Origin: Priapulus caudatus
Taxonomy: Eukaryota; Priapulida; Priapulimorpha; Priapulimorphida; Priapulidae
Direction of reading: 5' to 3'
Assembly (NCBI RefSeq): GCF_000485595.1
Contig: NW_014577522.1
Coordinates: 116,983 to 163,049 of the forward strand
Length of the DNA: 46,067 nucleotides
Shown: positions 19,843 to 29,743 of the stretch, piece after piece
Layout of the letters: each line of letters starts with the position of its first letter
How positions within the stretch are numbered: position 1 is the stretch's first letter
Made by a program: the position numbers and the translations under genes
Notes under the pieces: model-generated
The model's input: the letters and a program-made list of their open reading frames with translations, nothing else
What the model was told of the DNA's origin: nothing
Databases searched by the model: none

Positions 19843-20799
19843 CTACTCTTCGGGCGGCTGGCCACCGTCTGCAGGATCCGCTTCCACTCTCGCATCACTC
19901 TCGTCATTATCAGAAGTATCAGTGGCGCCACATGCCGTCAACGACGACACGTTTCCGGTAGAACCTGCGCGTGACAAAAAGATTTTTTGGGGGATCATAA
20001 TCATAATGGTGATAGCGAAAGAATGACGATAACGATGATCGTGTAGTGACATATAGTTCCACGTTCGTGAAACGCTGCGATCGTATCGTAAGAGTGCACA
20101 CACGCGACGCTTCTCTGGTATCCGGTCTCTAATCTGGATCTGATCTGATCTTTACGTACATGTGTAGTGGGCGGGAAATAAGGAATAATCTCATAAAGAT
20201 AAACATGAGTGCTTGCAAATTTAGCGTGCACGCACGCACGATCCACCTATATGCACACACTTAATTAAACGCATAGCAGCATCGCTGTTACTTACTCTTG
20301 ATATTAATAAACAGGAACATAGGATATATAAGCTGATATTATTATCTCTTGATATTATATATAATATATACCACTGCCATGACTCAGCTCCGGGGTTCTA
20401 TCTGCTATCTCTACTGGTGGGATCACGACCTGCGGTTCCCTGGTGTTGGTGACATCGATATTTTCACCGCTGAGAAGAAACTGCATTTCAAATATGGCGA
20501 AAACATAATTTGGCAAGCCAACACACACGGAAAGTCCAACCAGGAGACTAACGATTACATCCGAAGCTTCCTGGAAGAACAAAAAGTAGGAAAATTAATA
20601 GCGGAAATCGTATATCTATCGACATTTTTCTTTATCAAATGTGAGCGCAACAGAGATGTACCTCTAGCTATAGCACTGTCAAATATGACATCGTTACGCC
20701 ATCTATTGGGAGAAATAATTTATAAGCGTGTTACGAGTAAATTGTGTAAACGCGAATATGTAAAAAAAAAGTGTATTACGAGTAAATTGTCACTGCAGC

Positions 20800-20859
<60 letters not shown>

Positions 20860-21660
20860 CGTGCGTGCGTGCGTGCGCGAGCGCGTGCGTGCGTGTGTGT
20901 GCGTGTGCGTGCGCGCGCGCGCGTGTGTGTGTACATGCATAAGCGTGTGCGCGTAAACGTCTGTGTTTCCATATGATTTAGTGCGTGCGCGTCCATGCGC
21001 GAGTGCGTATGTGCATTCTTTCTAATGTGTGCGGGCGCGCGCGCGTGTTATGCGTGTATGTATAACCGTACATCTCTCTCCCAAACTACTGCCCATTTAC
21101 AGCCGTGTGCGCCAAGCAAGGATTTACTCCAAACATATTTCCATAAATGGAACGTTCTCGATTGTTATAAAGTAGTTTGAAACATCAAAATTCCACGAAC
21201 GAAGTGCGACGAAAAGGACTCAAGGAGGCAATGATTTTTCGTATAGGTATCATTTTCGTAATGTATAATGCATATTATGTATAATTTGGAATGCGTAACT
21301 AAACATCAACCGTTCTATACGCTGCATTATCTATTTACTGTGATTTAAACGAGTGTATGTTCAATATGCATGTATGTATGATTTGGAAATAAAAACATTT
21401 TACTCGCCTTAGCTGTGGAATGCCATTCGAGAGAGTCGGATATGAAACAGACCATGAAAGCGGCAAAAGCCGGAAGTACGGTGGTTGCAAAGCTGGAAGA
21501 CACCCGCGCGTATTGATCGTGTTGTCGCACGCTTCTCCTAGCCTGAAACGCGGGATGGCAGAGAAATGATGGGAATGAGAGTGACGTAGAGTGAGAGAGA
21601 CATGAAGAGAGTAGAGATGCCACGGAGAATGGAATTAAAGCGAATGAGAGAGAGCGAGAG

Positions 21661-21731
<71 letters not shown>

Positions 21732-21751
21732 AAGAGGAGAGAGCCCAGCGG

Positions 21752-21820
<69 letters not shown>

Positions 21821-22118
21821 CAAAAGAGGAGAGAGCCCAGCGGGAGAGGATTAGCGGAGCCAGCATAGTGGTGGATGCACTGTAGAAAATAAATACACGT
21901 ATCAACATTTAACTAACGGAACTGTAAAATAATGTACACTTGACGCGGATACGGCAGAGGGGTTGAAGGGGTGGGGGGATGGGTGTTTACCAGGCGAAGT
22001 TTCTCCTGCATAGTCTCCATCTCGCGGCGGAAGAGCGCTAGCTCGGCCTGTACCGAGGCTTCCACGTTACGGAGGCATTCGGAATGCTCTATGAGCACGA
22101 AATCGCACTGCCCAGCAT
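19843..22118 (-). CDS. Unrecognised coiled-coil protein with two predicted membrane spans (3' part of gene)
   Basis: Four exons join in phase on the minus strand. Exon 21991-22118 is a charged helix (RNVEASVQAELALFRREMET) likely to form a coiled coil. Exon 21408-21542 contains the hydrophobic stretch TTVLPAFAAFMVCFI. Exon 20372-20570 contains VIVSLLVGLSVCVGLPNYVF. Exon 19843-19964 is an acidic tail ending DPADGGQPPEE and a TAG stop. The second exon would use a GC donor (AAG/GCGAGT); the others are GT-AG. The G/GT split codon between the last two exons matches exactly, which supports the model. The 5' end is missing: the first exon listed needs one more base from an exon above 22118 that I could not find. 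I do not recognise the family. A coiled coil followed by two membrane spans suggests an organelle or ER membrane protein, by inference only. Confidence 0.6.
20804..20935. repeat. GT/GC microsatellite
   Basis: A (GT)n tract passes into (GCGT)n and (GC)n, in an intron of the membrane-protein gene. It extends an open frame on the plus strand that is otherwise antisense to the exon at 20372-20570. Confidence 0.9.
21640..21845. repeat. GA microsatellite, two blocks
   Basis: Two (GA)n blocks are each followed by a near-identical GAGCGA..GAGGAGAGAGCCCAGCGGGA segment, so the tract plus its trailer is itself duplicated. It lies in the intron between exons 21408-21542 and 21991-22118. Confidence 0.9.
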
Positions 22119-22129
22119 CTGCCAAGAAT

Positions 22130-22360
22130 AAACTTGTTACTTCATAACCCCATAATAATTAGACTTCGAAATCTAAGGGACTATATCGAATTAAGACGGA
22201 GAGAGACACAGTTTATCAAATAGACAGAGCAACACTACAAATTGCAGTAGAAAAGGCTTCAATTCTACAATTATCCAGAGAAGAATGAATGGAATTCCAA
22301 TATGGAATGACAGAAACGATGTAGCTAAACCTAAAGGGATCCTTTGAAAAATGAACATTT
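22130..22360 (-). mobile_element. LINE 3'-end fragment (inverted partner of 23223-23700)
   Basis: On the minus strand this stretch matches the end of the LINE-like fragment at 23480-23700. Shared words include ATAACCCCATAA, GGGACTATATC, ATCAAATAGACAGA and CCAATATGGAATGACAGAAAC-like strings. It has no intact frame. Confidence 0.6.
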
Positions 22361-22933
22361 CGAAGTTGGTGTATTGATCAGCACAATTACGGGTACGATA
22401 ATACTATGAACATGTCTGTATACTGCATAGATCTACATACTTGTCTACTATATCTAGACGTTGTCGTCAAGGGAAATTATAAATGCGTCTAATAATTTGA
22501 TTGAAATAATTATATCTAGATATGTCACGCACGAACACAAACCTGTCGTTTCCGTTTTTGTTGGCACTACACTCATGTCTAGTTTAGTGTTTGTGCGCGC
22601 TTAAAAATATGCATAAATAGTGTCGTTCCCACCTAGCATTTTCATCAAATATTCTCTGGTTATCGCATTTAAATAAACTTTGGAGAAAGGGAACAAAAAA
22701 ATTCCTTTCGATGCAACGTAATCTTACACGAAACGCGTTACCACGACAAACATTAAACAATGCGTAATCACAATCAACATGTTTACCTCAACTTGGCATT
22801 GTTTCCATTCTTTTGACATCATCAGTGATGCTCTATAGACGTCACGTGCGATCACTATGCTCAGCTATTCAGTCCCTGGCAGACAGGCCTGATCCGACTT
22901 TCTCTACTGCGCGAGCTGTCCAAAAACTTCATT
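22361..22933. promoter_or_regulatory. Possible shared promoter region of two divergent genes
   Basis: The minus-strand membrane-protein gene and the plus-strand ARM-like gene diverge from this interval. A first exon of the minus gene should lie here or be lost. CGTCACGTGCG at 22840-22850 is an E-box/CRE-like word. There is no direct evidence of activity. Confidence 0.3.
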
Positions 22934-24826
22934 ATGTACGCGCAAGTGCTCAGCTCTGTTAGAAAGGCGGTGAACGTCACCAACTTCTCGCTGTTTAGTC
23001 GCAAATCCGATACATTCGACAGCGTTGACGAGAGCGACACAAATCTATACCGGCGGGAAATCTCACGAGCCGCAATTCTATTAGGAGACGACGGGGCAAC
23101 ATACGAGGTGAGGGCCGCGGCAGCTAAGCACATCGGCCACCACGCGTTTACCGGTACGGGCTCACCATATCAGAAACCATTGTCTATATATATATATATA
23201 TATATATATTAATCCTCACACGATGCAGGTTATATTCTACGGAATATGCATTGGTTTCGGTTGCTACTATATTTCTAGAAACTATCAAGATAGTTCTGAA
23301 GTTGTTTTGGCTCAACTTGATTGGCCTCCTCTTCGTGTCTGCTTTCTCAATGCTAAACGTATAACCTTTCATAAAATTTATCATGGTTCGGTGACGATTG
23401 GCATTCCCTCTTGCTTGATGAAGCCTGTTCGTAGCAATCGATCATCTGAGCATGATCATTGTTTTCAACATTTACCATCTTCAAATGATCCTTCTATAGA
23501 TTCATTGTTTCTGTCATTCTGCATTGGAATTCTCTCCCCTCCTCTTCAGTTAATTGCAAATTATACTTTTTTACTGTGATCTGCAGTGTTGATCTGTCTA
23601 TTTGATCAACTTTGCCTTTTTCCGTCCTAGATATAGTCCCTTTGACGTTGAAGACTAATATTTATGAGGTTATGGGGTTATTATAAAGTTTCAGTTGTGA
23701 TTGCAATTAACAAGCTGTAAGAATCGAGAAAGTGACCGATATCCGGCTCGCCCTTGGGTAGGTGCTCCGGAAGCAGACAAAGCGGCAGCTGAGACTATCC
23801 TCTTGCTGGTGAAAACCAAGGACTCCGCACCGCTTTTCTACCGACTACAGGTAGTCAAGACGCTGGCCGAGATTTGTTACAGTAACAAAGCTCATCAGGT
23901 ACGCCTTACAAGGCATTGGTTCACTTGAAACGTACTTATACCTACAAAGTATTTCAAAACTGTTATGAGCAAGGAGTTGTTACTCTGTTAATTGTGAGAG
24001 GCATGATCTCCGAGTACTTTTACCTGTATTGAATTTATCTTTTAATTTATTCAGGCTGTTATTCAATACGTGACAAATGTAACTCTATATTTATTGAATT
24101 GTTCGCTTGGTTAGATGCTGAAGCACTGTCGTTGCCTTTCAGGACACGTAATTACTATTTTGTGGAAGGCGGCATTTGATATTGTTTACAGAGTCCTTTT
24201 TTCTAATTCTCTCAAGCCACGTCCCTTGTTGTTCGTTGTTGACAGGACAAAGTGAGGGTCATGGGTGGTCTGGACATGCTGCTTCGTTTTGGTGACAATA
24301 TTCTCTGTCCAAGTCTGAGACAGTGGAGCTTCTACGCTATATCAGTCATTGTTGCCGGCAATGTTTTTGGCTTGCAGGTACTGCAATATAGTTTGCAATA
24401 TAATGTAATAATACTTGCATACACATGTGGGCATTTGCGCGTGCGTATGCGTGTCCGCGTCTGTCGGTCTGTACGTGCGTATACAGACAGTAAAACGTTG
24501 TCACAACTACACAAAGTCGCAACGCAGAATTTGTACAATTTAACAACATATTTATTACTATTATATTATTATTTCATCTGTTTTTTTTTGCACCACACAT
24601 ATTGACACGAAGCCTATGTTCGATTTTACAGTATTTGCTCGACACTATGGGGGCAAAAGAAGTTATCGGGTCGGCAGCTAACGACCCCACCCTGTGGCTG
24701 ACATGTGAAAACTTCGCCGATCTTCTGCTCCAGCTGCTAGGTTTGAAGCTGCTGAGATCAAACAGGAAGGAGAGCATTCGGCAGGAAGACAACCAGAGAT
24801 TTAATACTCTACGTGCGTGCGTGTAA
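22934..24826 (+). CDS. Small armadillo-like helical repeat protein (possibly ARMH2-like)
   Basis: Four exons, 22934-23153, 23762-23898, 24246-24377 and 24632-24826, join in phase with GT-AG borders. They give 227 residues and a TAA stop. The protein is helical throughout. ISRAAILLGDDGATYEVRAA, ETILLLVKTKDSAPLFYRLQ, VKTLAEICYSNKAHQDKVR, GGLDMLLRF and NFADLLLQLLGLK have the spacing and Leu/Ala pattern of ARM/HEAT repeats, with the usual new-helix phrase AxxGGLxxLL. No enzyme motif, signal peptide or membrane span is seen. Small size and a single ARM-like domain suggest ARMH2 or a similar protein, but this is from memory of the fold, not a firm match. The ATG is the first in frame in its exon. 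ATTAAA at 24888 may be the poly(A) signal. The introns contain a TA microsatellite and a LINE fragment. Confidence 0.72.
23183..23210. repeat. TA microsatellite
   Basis: About fourteen TA dinucleotides in the first intron of the ARM-like gene. Confidence 0.9.
23223..23700 (+). mobile_element. LINE 3' end: degenerate reverse-transcriptase tail and 3' UTR
   Basis: The frame at about 23290-23570 reads LDWPPLRVCFLNAKR, FHKIYHGSV and later SLFLSFCIGI. This resembles the C-terminal end common to CR1/Jockey-type LINE proteins (LxWPxLxxRRxxAR, xYKIxHGLV, xFFxRTIxxWNxLP). It is degenerate and truncated at the 5' side. The following 3' part also occurs inverted at 22130-22360. Confidence 0.55.
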
Positions 24827-25144
24827 CAACTGTAGTGGCATCTACTATATGACCATGTTCTCGTCTGAGAACTTTTGTGGTTTTGACATTAAATTTATGA
24901 CGCAATGTGACGATATGCCTGCGTAGCATAACGCGAATTCAGTGTGACATTCACTTATGAACTTGGTCATGAAATGTTAAATGTTCAAAACGTAACAACT
25001 GTTTCTTTCGGTTAGAAAAACACATGGTTATGTAGAGACGTGAAACGTGTAAGATCGAGTATAACATGGAAAGATATATGAGCGAAGAAAGACGTATCAT
25101 TTCACAGTACATATATCAATCAAAAGCTCATGATCATATATCAC

Positions 25145-25415
25145 CATCAGCTGTCCCATTTATCCCCCCTTCCTTGACTGTCCCGTTTATCCCCCTTTCT
25201 TGGCTGTCCCATTTATCCCCCTTTCTTGACTGTCCCGTTTATCCAATCCACTTCGTTGACTGTCCTGTTTATCCCCCTTCCTTGACTGTCCCACTCATCC
25301 CCCTTTCTTGACTGTCCCGTTTATCCAATCCATGTCGTTGACTGTCCTGTTTATCCCCCTTTCTTGACTGTCCCGTTTATCCCCCCTTCCTTGACTGTCC
25401 CGTTTACCCCGGTAA
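25145..25415. repeat. 27-28 bp minisatellite (TTGACTGTCCCGTTTATCCC)
   Basis: About ten imperfect copies of a unit like TCCCCCTTTCTTGACTGTCCCGTTTA; some read CCAATCCACTTCGTTGACTG. Related words recur at 25865-25905 (GTCGTTGACTGTCCTGTCTA). It lies in the gap between the convergent ARM-like gene and RPUSD1. Confidence 0.85.
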
Positions 25416-25694
25416 ACACTCGTTTCCATCCCTCAAACCGCCCTCGGTTGTTTACAGTGTGCAGGTTAAACTATGGTTAAACTTCGTTTAATTGACTGTA
25501 TTATATTTTAAAATTGTGCCTTGCGTTTAGAATGGCCATCATTACACTTACGTTATCTATTCGATTTGAAATGGTGAAAAGAGAACTTGGAAAATGTCTT
25601 TTACGGGCAAGGGCGGTTTGGGTGATGGAAAAATTATGGATATGGCCCAGTCATATGTACAAAAGTTCAATGCAGGCAAACCAAACCAATGATT

Positions 25695-25780
25695 AATAAG
25701 GCATCTAAGAACTCAAACAAAGATGAATAAGGCATCTAAGAACTCAAACAAAGATGAATAAGGCATCTAAGAACTCAAAA
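25695..25780. repeat. 31-bp direct repeat, nearly three copies
   Basis: AATAAGGCATCTAAGAACTC followed by AAACAAAGATG is repeated head to tail. Confidence 0.9.
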
Positions 25781-25956
25781 CTTAATTTTAAAATATAATA
25801 CAATCAATTAAGCGGAGTTGAACCTGCACAACAGAAACGAGCGAGGGCGGATTGAGGGATGTGTTTACTGTTTACCCCACCCACGTCGTTGACTGTCCTG
25901 TCTACCTTACCCGTGTGACCTTCTTACACGACCTTCACCAAAACATACTGCCAGGG

Positions 25957-28900
25957 TCACGTTTGCTCCGGTGAGTAGCGCTTCACCTCATTGAGTTTCT
26001 GCATCGCATCGTCGATACTGCACACATGCTCGGTGGATCGCCACTGGCAGCCCACGTCCTCACTGGTGAACGGGTCTGGGGCGACTGCTTCGACTGTCTC
26101 TCCCATCGCCATGGCAATACTCAGACGATGCGAGTGCAGCATCATGCGGAATGGCGTCGTGTCTGTGCGATTGCTGTATGTGTAATCGCCGACGACGCGG
26201 TAGCCAATGTGATCACAGTGCACACGAATCTGGTGGCGCCGCCCTGTGGGGAGAGAAGCAATTAATTCTGTGTGAATATGGTTTCAATATGGTATTCATA
26301 TATGGTATCAAGAACATATAAAGAAGGAGAGCGTACAACGGTGAAATGCTGAAACCATGTTGCAGTATTAGTCGAATTAAGAAACTTTGCCCATTTTATT
26401 TTGACGATTCTTTGCAGTATTATTGATCAGCTGTCCTATCTTGTTAATATAAAACAAACCACATGTCCCTACGATGCCCCTACGCTGAGATAATGAGCGG
26501 TGAAAATCTGGTATTTTTGCCGAAAACCCACTCGAGATACCTGCTGACTGCGACTGTCTCTCGCTTTGAGATAACTTCGGGAAACCTCGCATGTTTCCGT
26601 CAATGATTGACAAATGGAATAAATGACGTCTGTTATTGATTGCCATAGTGATGACCCCCACCTGTGCCCACCTCACGCTGGATGTAGTAAACTCTGTAGT
26701 ACTGACGTAATGAGTCAGCGCTACCATGGCGCTACACAGCGGCGACCGGAAGCAACATACTGGCCACAAAGCGAGAGAGGGTCGCAGCAAACAGGGATCT
26801 TGAGTCGGATTTCGGCAAAAATACCCGATTTTCGCCGCTCATTATCTCAAGGTAGGGGCATCGTAGGGACAAGCGGTTTGTTTTATAATAGCAAGGTAGG
26901 ACAGCTGATCAATAATACCGCAAAGAATCGTCAAAATAAAACGGGCAAAGTTTCTTAATTCAACTAATACTGCGACATGGTTTCAGCATTTCACCGTTGT
27001 ACGCTCTCCTTCTTTATACGCTCGTGATGGTATTTCAAATATGACAGTGCCAATATTTCATTGCTCTATCATATTGTATAAAGAATTCACAATTGTTTCC
27101 TGTGAATAAGTGAGTTGCAGTCTCATAATCTCTAACAAACTTCATGTTGGATTTCTATTAGAATGTTAAAACATAAAATGCATTAGAATTTATTACTGTC
27201 TGGCACAAGTAATCCTTCATGTAATGGAAAGACTTTGTCTGTTATCAACTAAACTAACATTAACTAAAGTAACACTAAAAATCATTTTCCTGCTATCCTA
27301 CCTGCATGTTAAATTCATTTGAGAATAGATCTTTCAAGCAATAAAAAACCTTTTTCTGCTATACACATTTCAGTAAACATGAAATGCTTATATACACTAA
27401 AAACTTTCTCCCTAAATGTTTTCTTCTGAAATGGGAGTGCACCTTATATGCCTGTGTGACTTATATGTCATAAAATATAATAAGTAAATAGACTTTCACG
27501 AATGATTTACTTTAACGCAACATATTTGGGTACAATATTAATCACCTGTGTGAAGTTTCACCAAGACTTTCGTTGCGGGCTCTCCATCATACTCTCCTCT
27601 CTCTAAGACAGCCAGATGTGTGAGTGCATATCTTGGTTTCTTACACAATGGGCTGTCGGAAGTGCACATCTTATGTATGTCCAACTCAGCGGTGCAACCG
27701 CCTATGGGCTTCTCAATGTGAACCATGTCTTGTTGAATATGACCCCTGAGCTATACGAATGGAAACTCGTAAAGTTGGAATCTCAATCATAGAATAGCTA
27801 TAGCATAAACAGTAATTACATCCGTCATAACACATTTTACATTGTCATTTCTAATTGGAATCCATAACTATCAATCTAACTATAAATATATATATATATA
27901 TCCATAACTATAAATAAACTACATCAATAATTTCTTTCATCCCTTTAAATCTGTATGCTTATTAAACAATGTTGGATCATTATTTAGTGAGTAGTATTTT
28001 CACCTACCAAAGCCAGATAAAACTTCTTTGCATGGTATCCCACAAGAGCACGCATACCAGCTGCAGCAGCATCCTTTGTAAATGCAAGACAGATGGCGCC
28101 ACTTGTAGAATAATCAAGTCGATGAACAAACCTAAAAGTAAAAATAATAACACAAAAGAGACAGTATCAGCAGTGCTTAAAATAAGAAAAAAAATCTGGT
28201 TGTCCTGCGGACAACCCAGACATCAAATCAGGTTGTCCGCAACAATTTCTGGTTGTCCCTAAAAATATCCCCAAATCTCCTATTTTCAATCACATAATAA
28301 TAATGGTCACCATTGGAATCTGACATTCTATCAATAAGTCTAGCATGCGAGTATGGTGCCATATAAGTGTAGCTAAACATTTTTTATCTACACAGAAGAT
28401 ACTTTTGATCACCCGTGTGGTGATGTCACCTTTACATTTCACTTATGTCACACTTCGTGCAGAAGTGGGAAGGCTTCAATTTATTGTAAACAATGGGGCC
28501 GCGAACCAGTCTAACCAAAGCGTGCAAGCTGTGGCAAGCTAGACACAGTTCGTACAGTACATGATAATTTTCTGCGTATATTTTACTTTATTATCTTATC
28601 GGATTATCCTTATGCCTAGAGAGTTTTTGCAGCCTGTTATTTAAACAGAGTGGCTATATGCCTGGTAGCCGGCATATATCTGACGGCTGCCGGGCACGGT
28701 CTTCGATTTCCCAAATGCCCGGCAATTTTTAATTCACAGCATTATCTCAAGTAAACAAGGGTTAGGGTTAGGGTTAGGAACTGCCGGGCATTTGGGAAAT
28801 CAAAGACCGTGCCCGGCTGCCGGGCATATAGCCACAGCGTTATTTAAAAGCAGCAGCATGAGTTTTTGCCGTTTGTTCATGTGATGCATGATGCTTCCAC

Positions 28901-29314
28901 TGTGGCGAGTGCTGGGTGAACTTTGACCTAACGTCGGTCTACTATTACTAATACTAAACCCACCACTGTTGCAGGAAATTAAGTTCGGCTGAGGTCCATA
29001 AGTGGCTTACTATATTAAGTAGGGTGTTTGCATGACGTAACACACTAACCATCACATTTTCGTGCTCTTATTGATAAAACGCCATACCTAAAGCCAAAAG
29101 TAACCGTGGGATCCATCATGTGTGGTAATTTGTCTCTCAGCAGGTCGGCTAAAGTTGCTTTTCTAGTCTCATCAACAGAATTGATAAGCATGTCGTACGG
29201 TTTGTTCACAACGAAAAAGTTATCACTTTTGTACAAAAGTACAAGGTCAGGTACTGCCTCTTTTTTGGTACCGCTAAACACGATTCTGATATAATCATAT
29301 GCTTTCCATAACAT
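25957..29314 (-). CDS. RPUSD1: RNA pseudouridine synthase domain-containing protein 1 (RPUSD1)
   Basis: Four exons join in phase: 29088-29314, 28008-28131, 27546-27750 and 25957-26243, giving about 280 residues (human RPUSD1 is slightly longer, with a Pro-rich tail that is missing here). It belongs to the RluA-type pseudouridine synthases, which isomerise uridine in RNA. Visible motifs are LYKSDNFFVVNKPYDMLI, the catalytic loop HRLDYSTSGA with Asp82, YLALLRGHI, KVLVKLHTGRRHQIRVH (the split Gly codon spans the last intron), GDYTY and FRMMLHSHRL. The order and spacing match RPUSD1 rather than RPUSD2-4. The third exon uses the acceptor TATAG/CTC at 27750, the only one that keeps the frame into LRGHI. 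The start is uncertain: ATG at 29312-29314, or five codons earlier. The last intron holds a 718-bp foldback element and an earlier intron a TTAGGG-bearing foldback. The gene diverges from the ACAP gene with a gap of about 430 bases. Confidence 0.9.
26309..27026. mobile_element. 718-bp foldback with 7-bp target duplication (element E5)
   Basis: Inverted arms of about 280-290 bases (26309-26595 and about 26750-27026). It begins CAAGAACATATAAAGAAGGA, ends TCCTTCTTTATACGCTCGTG, and is flanked by ATGGTAT at 26302-26308 and 27027-27033. Both arms, read inward on opposite strands, contain the same open peptide (AKIPDFxRSLSQxRGIVGT), a simple result of the inverted repeat. It sits in the last intron of RPUSD1. 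Confidence 0.8.
28651..28834. mobile_element. 184-bp foldback with a short TTAGGG tract in its loop
   Basis: The ends TGGCTATATGCC and GGCATATAGCCA, and long inner arms with GCCGGGCACGGTCTT, GATTTCCCAAATGCCCGGCA and their complements, form a hairpin. The loop side contains about three and a half TTAGGG units at 28759-28779. No clear target duplication is seen. It lies in the first intron of RPUSD1. Confidence 0.65.
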
Positions 29315-29329
29315 ACTGTTTCGCAGCAT

Positions 29330-29743
29330 TGCAGCAAGGAGATTTATCATGTTTAAAAATATGCTAAAACATTTAAATAAACAAAACTTCACACGGAATA
29401 ACATACTCGGAAGATAAAAGGAGGATTTCGCGCATTTTTTGACTAAATATTTCCTCGCAGACTCTAATCTAAGCGAGAAAAGAGAAAGTTAAACCACACT
29501 GACATAAACACTCAATACAAAACAAGCGCCATGATTCACATGATTCATTGCTGCAGCGACAATGCTGCTACCAACCACCAGGGGCGCATTTGGTACAATT
29601 TCAAACAAGTGAGCATAGTATCACTATTTTCCTAAAGTAGGAGGATGTTCCGAATGCTTACTCTAAGTAAAATACAAATAACTGAGATATTTTTCTATCT
29701 AACCAAGATCCGATAAAAAATAACACTTCGTTATACTAAGTTA
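29330..29743. promoter_or_regulatory. Divergent promoter region of RPUSD1 and ACAP
   Basis: The start codons of the two genes face away from each other across about 430 bases. No TATA box or clear motif decides transcription starts. The inference rests on gene orientation alone. Confidence 0.4.

Noticed and set aside
20282-20360. A further member of the hairpin family, from CTCTTGATATTA words
   Set aside because: The two CTCTTGATATTA words are direct, not inverted, and I could not find a left end with matching flanks.
20349-20942. 197-codon plus-strand frame
   Set aside because: It is antisense to a well-supported minus-strand exon (20372-20570) and then runs into a GT/GC microsatellite.
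26377-26958. Two related frames of 137 and 111 codons on opposite strands, sharing a peptide
   Set aside because: They are the two arms of a foldback element read in opposite directions. No domain is recognisable, and the similarity follows from the inverted repeat.
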